Below the pieces are notes generated by a model. It made no database searches. It saw nothing but the letters and a program-made list of their open reading frames with translations, and was not told the origin of the DNA. A DNA stretch of 64,000 nt from assembly GCA_038040485.1 (NCBI GenBank), contig JBBPIE010000023.1:1-64000 (forward strand), written 5' to 3'. Origin of the DNA: Onstottus_B arcticum. Lineage in GTDB: Bacteria; Acidobacteriota; Blastocatellia; UBA7656. The translations under genes and the position numbers were made by a program. Positions 62,114-64,000 of this stretch are shown piece by piece. Numbering within the stretch: the first letter of the stretch is position 1; each line of letters opens with the position of its first letter.

Positions 62114-63001
62114 TCAGTTACTTTGCAGTTTCCGTAAATTCATTCGCGGTTTGCTCAACTCCACCTTCACCGCCTCCAGCAGGGCCTTGTCACCAAATCT
62201 CTTTCTCCTTGCCGAGATGACGCTCGCCTGCGTCTCCTTTATCATGTTGTAGTAGGAGTTATTGCCACTCTGGTCTTGGTTGTCATGCGATTTGGCATTT
62301 GCCATTAGCTCGAAACGCTTTGTGGCTTCGGCGTCGCCGTCCAACATCTGGGCAATGTCCTCAACCAGATCTCTCCTCGCGTCGATTTCTGCCTTTAGCA
62401 GTCCAAAAAAATCCTTGGTGTCGGGGCCTACAAATGTTCCGTCGACAAATAATACGCCATCAACCGAGACGGTCACCTTCACTGCCTCGGATAACTGTCG
62501 TGCTTTGTTGTTTCCTCCTCCTCCCATACTGGTTCCAATCCCTGGATTAGCGCCATTCGACGAATCTAACAGCGAGAATGGCCGGCTTCCGTTCCGCGCT
62601 ATGTAATCCATGAGGTGTGGTGAATCACCATCGGAGACGACTCCAAGACCGCTCTTGTAGGCCGTGGCGTGCGAAACCTTTGTTCCGTCGGGGAGTGAGA
62701 GTTCCCAGTTAATGTTTAATGCGGCTATCGCTAGCCGAGACCTATTGACAATGAAAACAGAAGAACTCTTCAAGGCCGCAGGGTTCGGGCTCCCTTTCGT
62801 TTGCGCTTGTTCCGACACTAGCGTCTTGAAGCTTGCGTCGGCAGGCCCAACAATTTCTACACCATGCGCCGCAAGGCCAGTTGTTTCGATCTTTGACAGA
62901 TTGCCATCGCCCTCTTTTCTGTTGGGAATGCCGCCCAGCACAAACACCGTCACTGCGGCAGCCGACGCGATCCCGACCAAGTAACCAGCCATTCTGATCA
63001 T
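62114..63001 (-). CDS. exported protein of unknown function
   Basis: A 295-residue protein, not recognised. One membrane segment or signal peptide (about 5-23, AGYLVGIASAAAVTVFVLGG) is followed by a beta-rich domain (about 70-200: VFIVNRSRLAIAALNINWEL and VKVTVSVDGVLFVDGTFVGP). The first part of this could be an Ig-like or DUF-type strand sandwich. A helical tail (about 205-295) with many charged residues ends in KLSKPRMNLRKLQSN-like basic residues. AGGAGG lies 5 nt before the ATG. It is lower in GC than most of the window. It is followed on the same strand by nothing further in the window; the EF-hand-like gene is upstream of it. Confidence 0.7.
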   Translation of the reverse strand: MIRMAGYLVGIASAAAVTVFVLGGIPNRKEGDGNLSKIETTGLAAHGVEIVGPADASFKTLVSEQAQTKGSPNPAALKSSSVFIVNRSRLAIAALNINWELSLPDGTKVSHATAYKSGLGVVSDGDSPHLMDYIARNGSRPFSLLDSSNGANPGIGTSMGGGGNNKARQLSEAVKVTVSVDGVLFVDGTFVGPDTKDFFGLLKAEIDARRDLVEDIAQMLDGDAEATKRFELMANAKSHDNQDQSGNNSYYNMIKETQASVISARRKRFGDKALLEAVKVELSKPRMNLRKLQSN

Positions 63002-63107
63002 GTCACCCTCCTCGCTTTACCGTCCCATTCTTCTTGAAGCGATCGCGCCTGGTTGCTGTGTCCATTCTTGACTCTTCCGCGATGGCCCCAGAACTTACAC
63101 GGTCTGG

Positions 63108-63905
63108 TCAGTGCGGCATTGGCGCTCCATAGCTGAAGTCGTGTACCAGAAAGACATCCCACGCCCATCTTCCGACGTCTGCGCCTCGTGCGTCGCGGAC
63201 CTTTGAACGATAGCGAAATGCATTCCCGTTTTGATCAACGCGTTTGGACCTTTGAAAGTCGAGGTCAATTGAGACAACCCCCAATGACGGGAGTGTGTTC
63301 ATTTCGCTAGCCTCTGAAGTACCGTTGTGATTCACGTCCTGCCACAGGTGTAATGAGGAAAAGACTGCGTCCTCACTGGTTATTCTCCCATCTCTGTTAC
63401 CGCCCTTAGAGCGTTTATCGTATTCAGCAAGTGCGGCAAAGCCGTTAGGATATTGTGAGGCTGGTTGTGGTGTAAAGTTGCCGAACAGCTCACCGCCGTC
63501 ATCTATTCTTCCATTACCGTTCCGGTCGAGGGCGAGCCAAGCATCATCGGAGTTCGCGGCAGTCCAGGATAGATGGTCTTGGGTGCCATCGTGATTGATA
63601 TCAAAACTCACTCCCGACGCGGCATTCGTCAAATCAAAGCCATTGCCCTGGATATCAATAACGATTGGCGAGCCACCATCGCCGCAACAACAGCCATCAT
63701 TATCCCAGACCATGTTGTTTGGACAGCCAGTTACCGGATACGTGTTGAAGTTTGCCGCAAGCCCGCAATAGCTATCTCCTGACCAATATGACAAGCAGGA
63801 TAAGTCACCGCTGCTACAGGCTTGACAGGGCCCAAATCCTCCGGTTATCGAGAACGTGCCACCGCTGCAAGGATAGATATCATAGTGATCCCAGCAAGGA
63901 AGCAT
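63108..63905 (-). CDS. cysteine-rich, EF-hand-like calcium-binding protein
   Basis: A 265-residue protein with a cysteine-rich start (about 10 cysteines in the first 75 residues, ending GCCCGDGG). A domain follows with several Asp/Asn-rich loops like EF-hand or dockerin loops: DINHDGTQDHLSW, LDRNGNGRIDDGGELF, NRDGRITSEDAVF and DVNHNGTSEASEMN. PIVIDIQGNGFDLTNAASG marks the start of the domain. Such proteins are exported in many soil bacteria; there is no clear signal peptide here. The ATG at 63905 has GGAGG 8 nt before it; a GTG at 63914 is in frame. Calcium binding is inferred. It may be an operon with the next gene (107 bp apart). Confidence 0.8.
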   Translation of the reverse strand: MLPCWDHYDIYPCSGGTFSITGGFGPCQACSSGDLSCLSYWSGDSYCGLAANFNTYPVTGCPNNMVWDNDGCCCGDGGSPIVIDIQGNGFDLTNAASGVSFDINHDGTQDHLSWTAANSDDAWLALDRNGNGRIDDGGELFGNFTPQPASQYPNGFAALAEYDKRSKGGNRDGRITSEDAVFSSLHLWQDVNHNGTSEASEMNTLPSLGVVSIDLDFQRSKRVDQNGNAFRYRSKVRDARGADVGRWAWDVFLVHDFSYGAPMPH

Positions 63906-64000
63906 GAAAGCCACCTCCGGTTTCGTCCCATGAGGCGACGTACGAGAACGCCGATTGAGGGTGACTGGAACCAGTATAACGGCCTATTCTCGCAACAAGA

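Overview
The window is a stretch of high-GC bacterial chromosome with about 50 genes. It has no phage, plasmid or transposase genes, and I found no rRNA or tRNA. The gene set suggests an aerobic soil bacterium of the Acidobacteriota, perhaps Blastocatellia. It includes a split b6-type cytochrome b with Rieske protein and a giant multihaem cytochrome c, an A1-type haem-copper oxidase, VIT/VWA, caspase and very large TPR proteins, an F420-type LLM oxidoreductase, and many hairpin-forming intergenic repeats. The phylum is inferred from gene content; no marker gene was compared.

Positions 1-5200 hold a MacAB-like efflux system on the minus strand (adaptor 3337-4794, ATPase 2549-3325, permease 115-1350). 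Between ATPase and permease sits an AT-rich, frameshifted DUF6338-like gene and a 48-residue proline-rich ORF. An intrinsic terminator after the ATPase separates the two halves.

Positions 5200-16400 hold a zinc-ribbon/pseudokinase/PP2C fusion, another zinc-ribbon protein, a membrane-anchored DUF3352-like protein, pgsA with a near-consensus promoter, a membrane-anchored beta-propeller, a secreted VIT-VWA protein and a DUF433/DUF5615 toxin-antitoxin pair.

Positions 16400-38300 hold a 2615-residue TPR protein followed 4 bp later by a secreted DUF3352-like protein, an AT-rich two-gene island between mirror-image purine/pyrimidine tracts, a lipoprotein, a large secreted subtilase, a membrane MutS-like ATPase, a PlsC acyltransferase, a GNAT acetyltransferase and a secreted S9 peptidase.

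Positions 38700-54400 form the main functional block, a plus-strand respiratory cluster. It runs Rieske, cytochrome b N-half, cytochrome b C-half, eight-haem cytochrome c, cupredoxin-like lipoprotein, ctaA, ctaB, coxB, coxA, two subunit III paralogues, subunit IV, a small CxxC membrane protein and a DUF420 protein. Together these oxidise quinol, pass electrons through cytochrome c to the CuA site and reduce oxygen, and they include the haem A synthesis genes. A TTGACA-17-TTAAAT promoter lies upstream. Four junctions inside the cluster carry inverted arrays of 7-bp units.

Positions 54400-64000 hold an NTF2-like secreted protein, a HEAT/barrel-sandwich membrane protein, a dicluster ferredoxin, a secreted caspase-PEGA-TPR protein next to a FecR/Ig-like secreted protein, a VIT1/CCC1 transporter, an LLM oxidoreductase and two unrecognised or EF-hand-like exported proteins.

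The most unusual feature across scales is the repeat landscape. Heptanucleotide tandem arrays of different sequence but constant 7-bp period recur at eight places, often as opposed arms of long hairpins. Two clusters of hairpin elements share a two-direct-plus-two-inverted layout.
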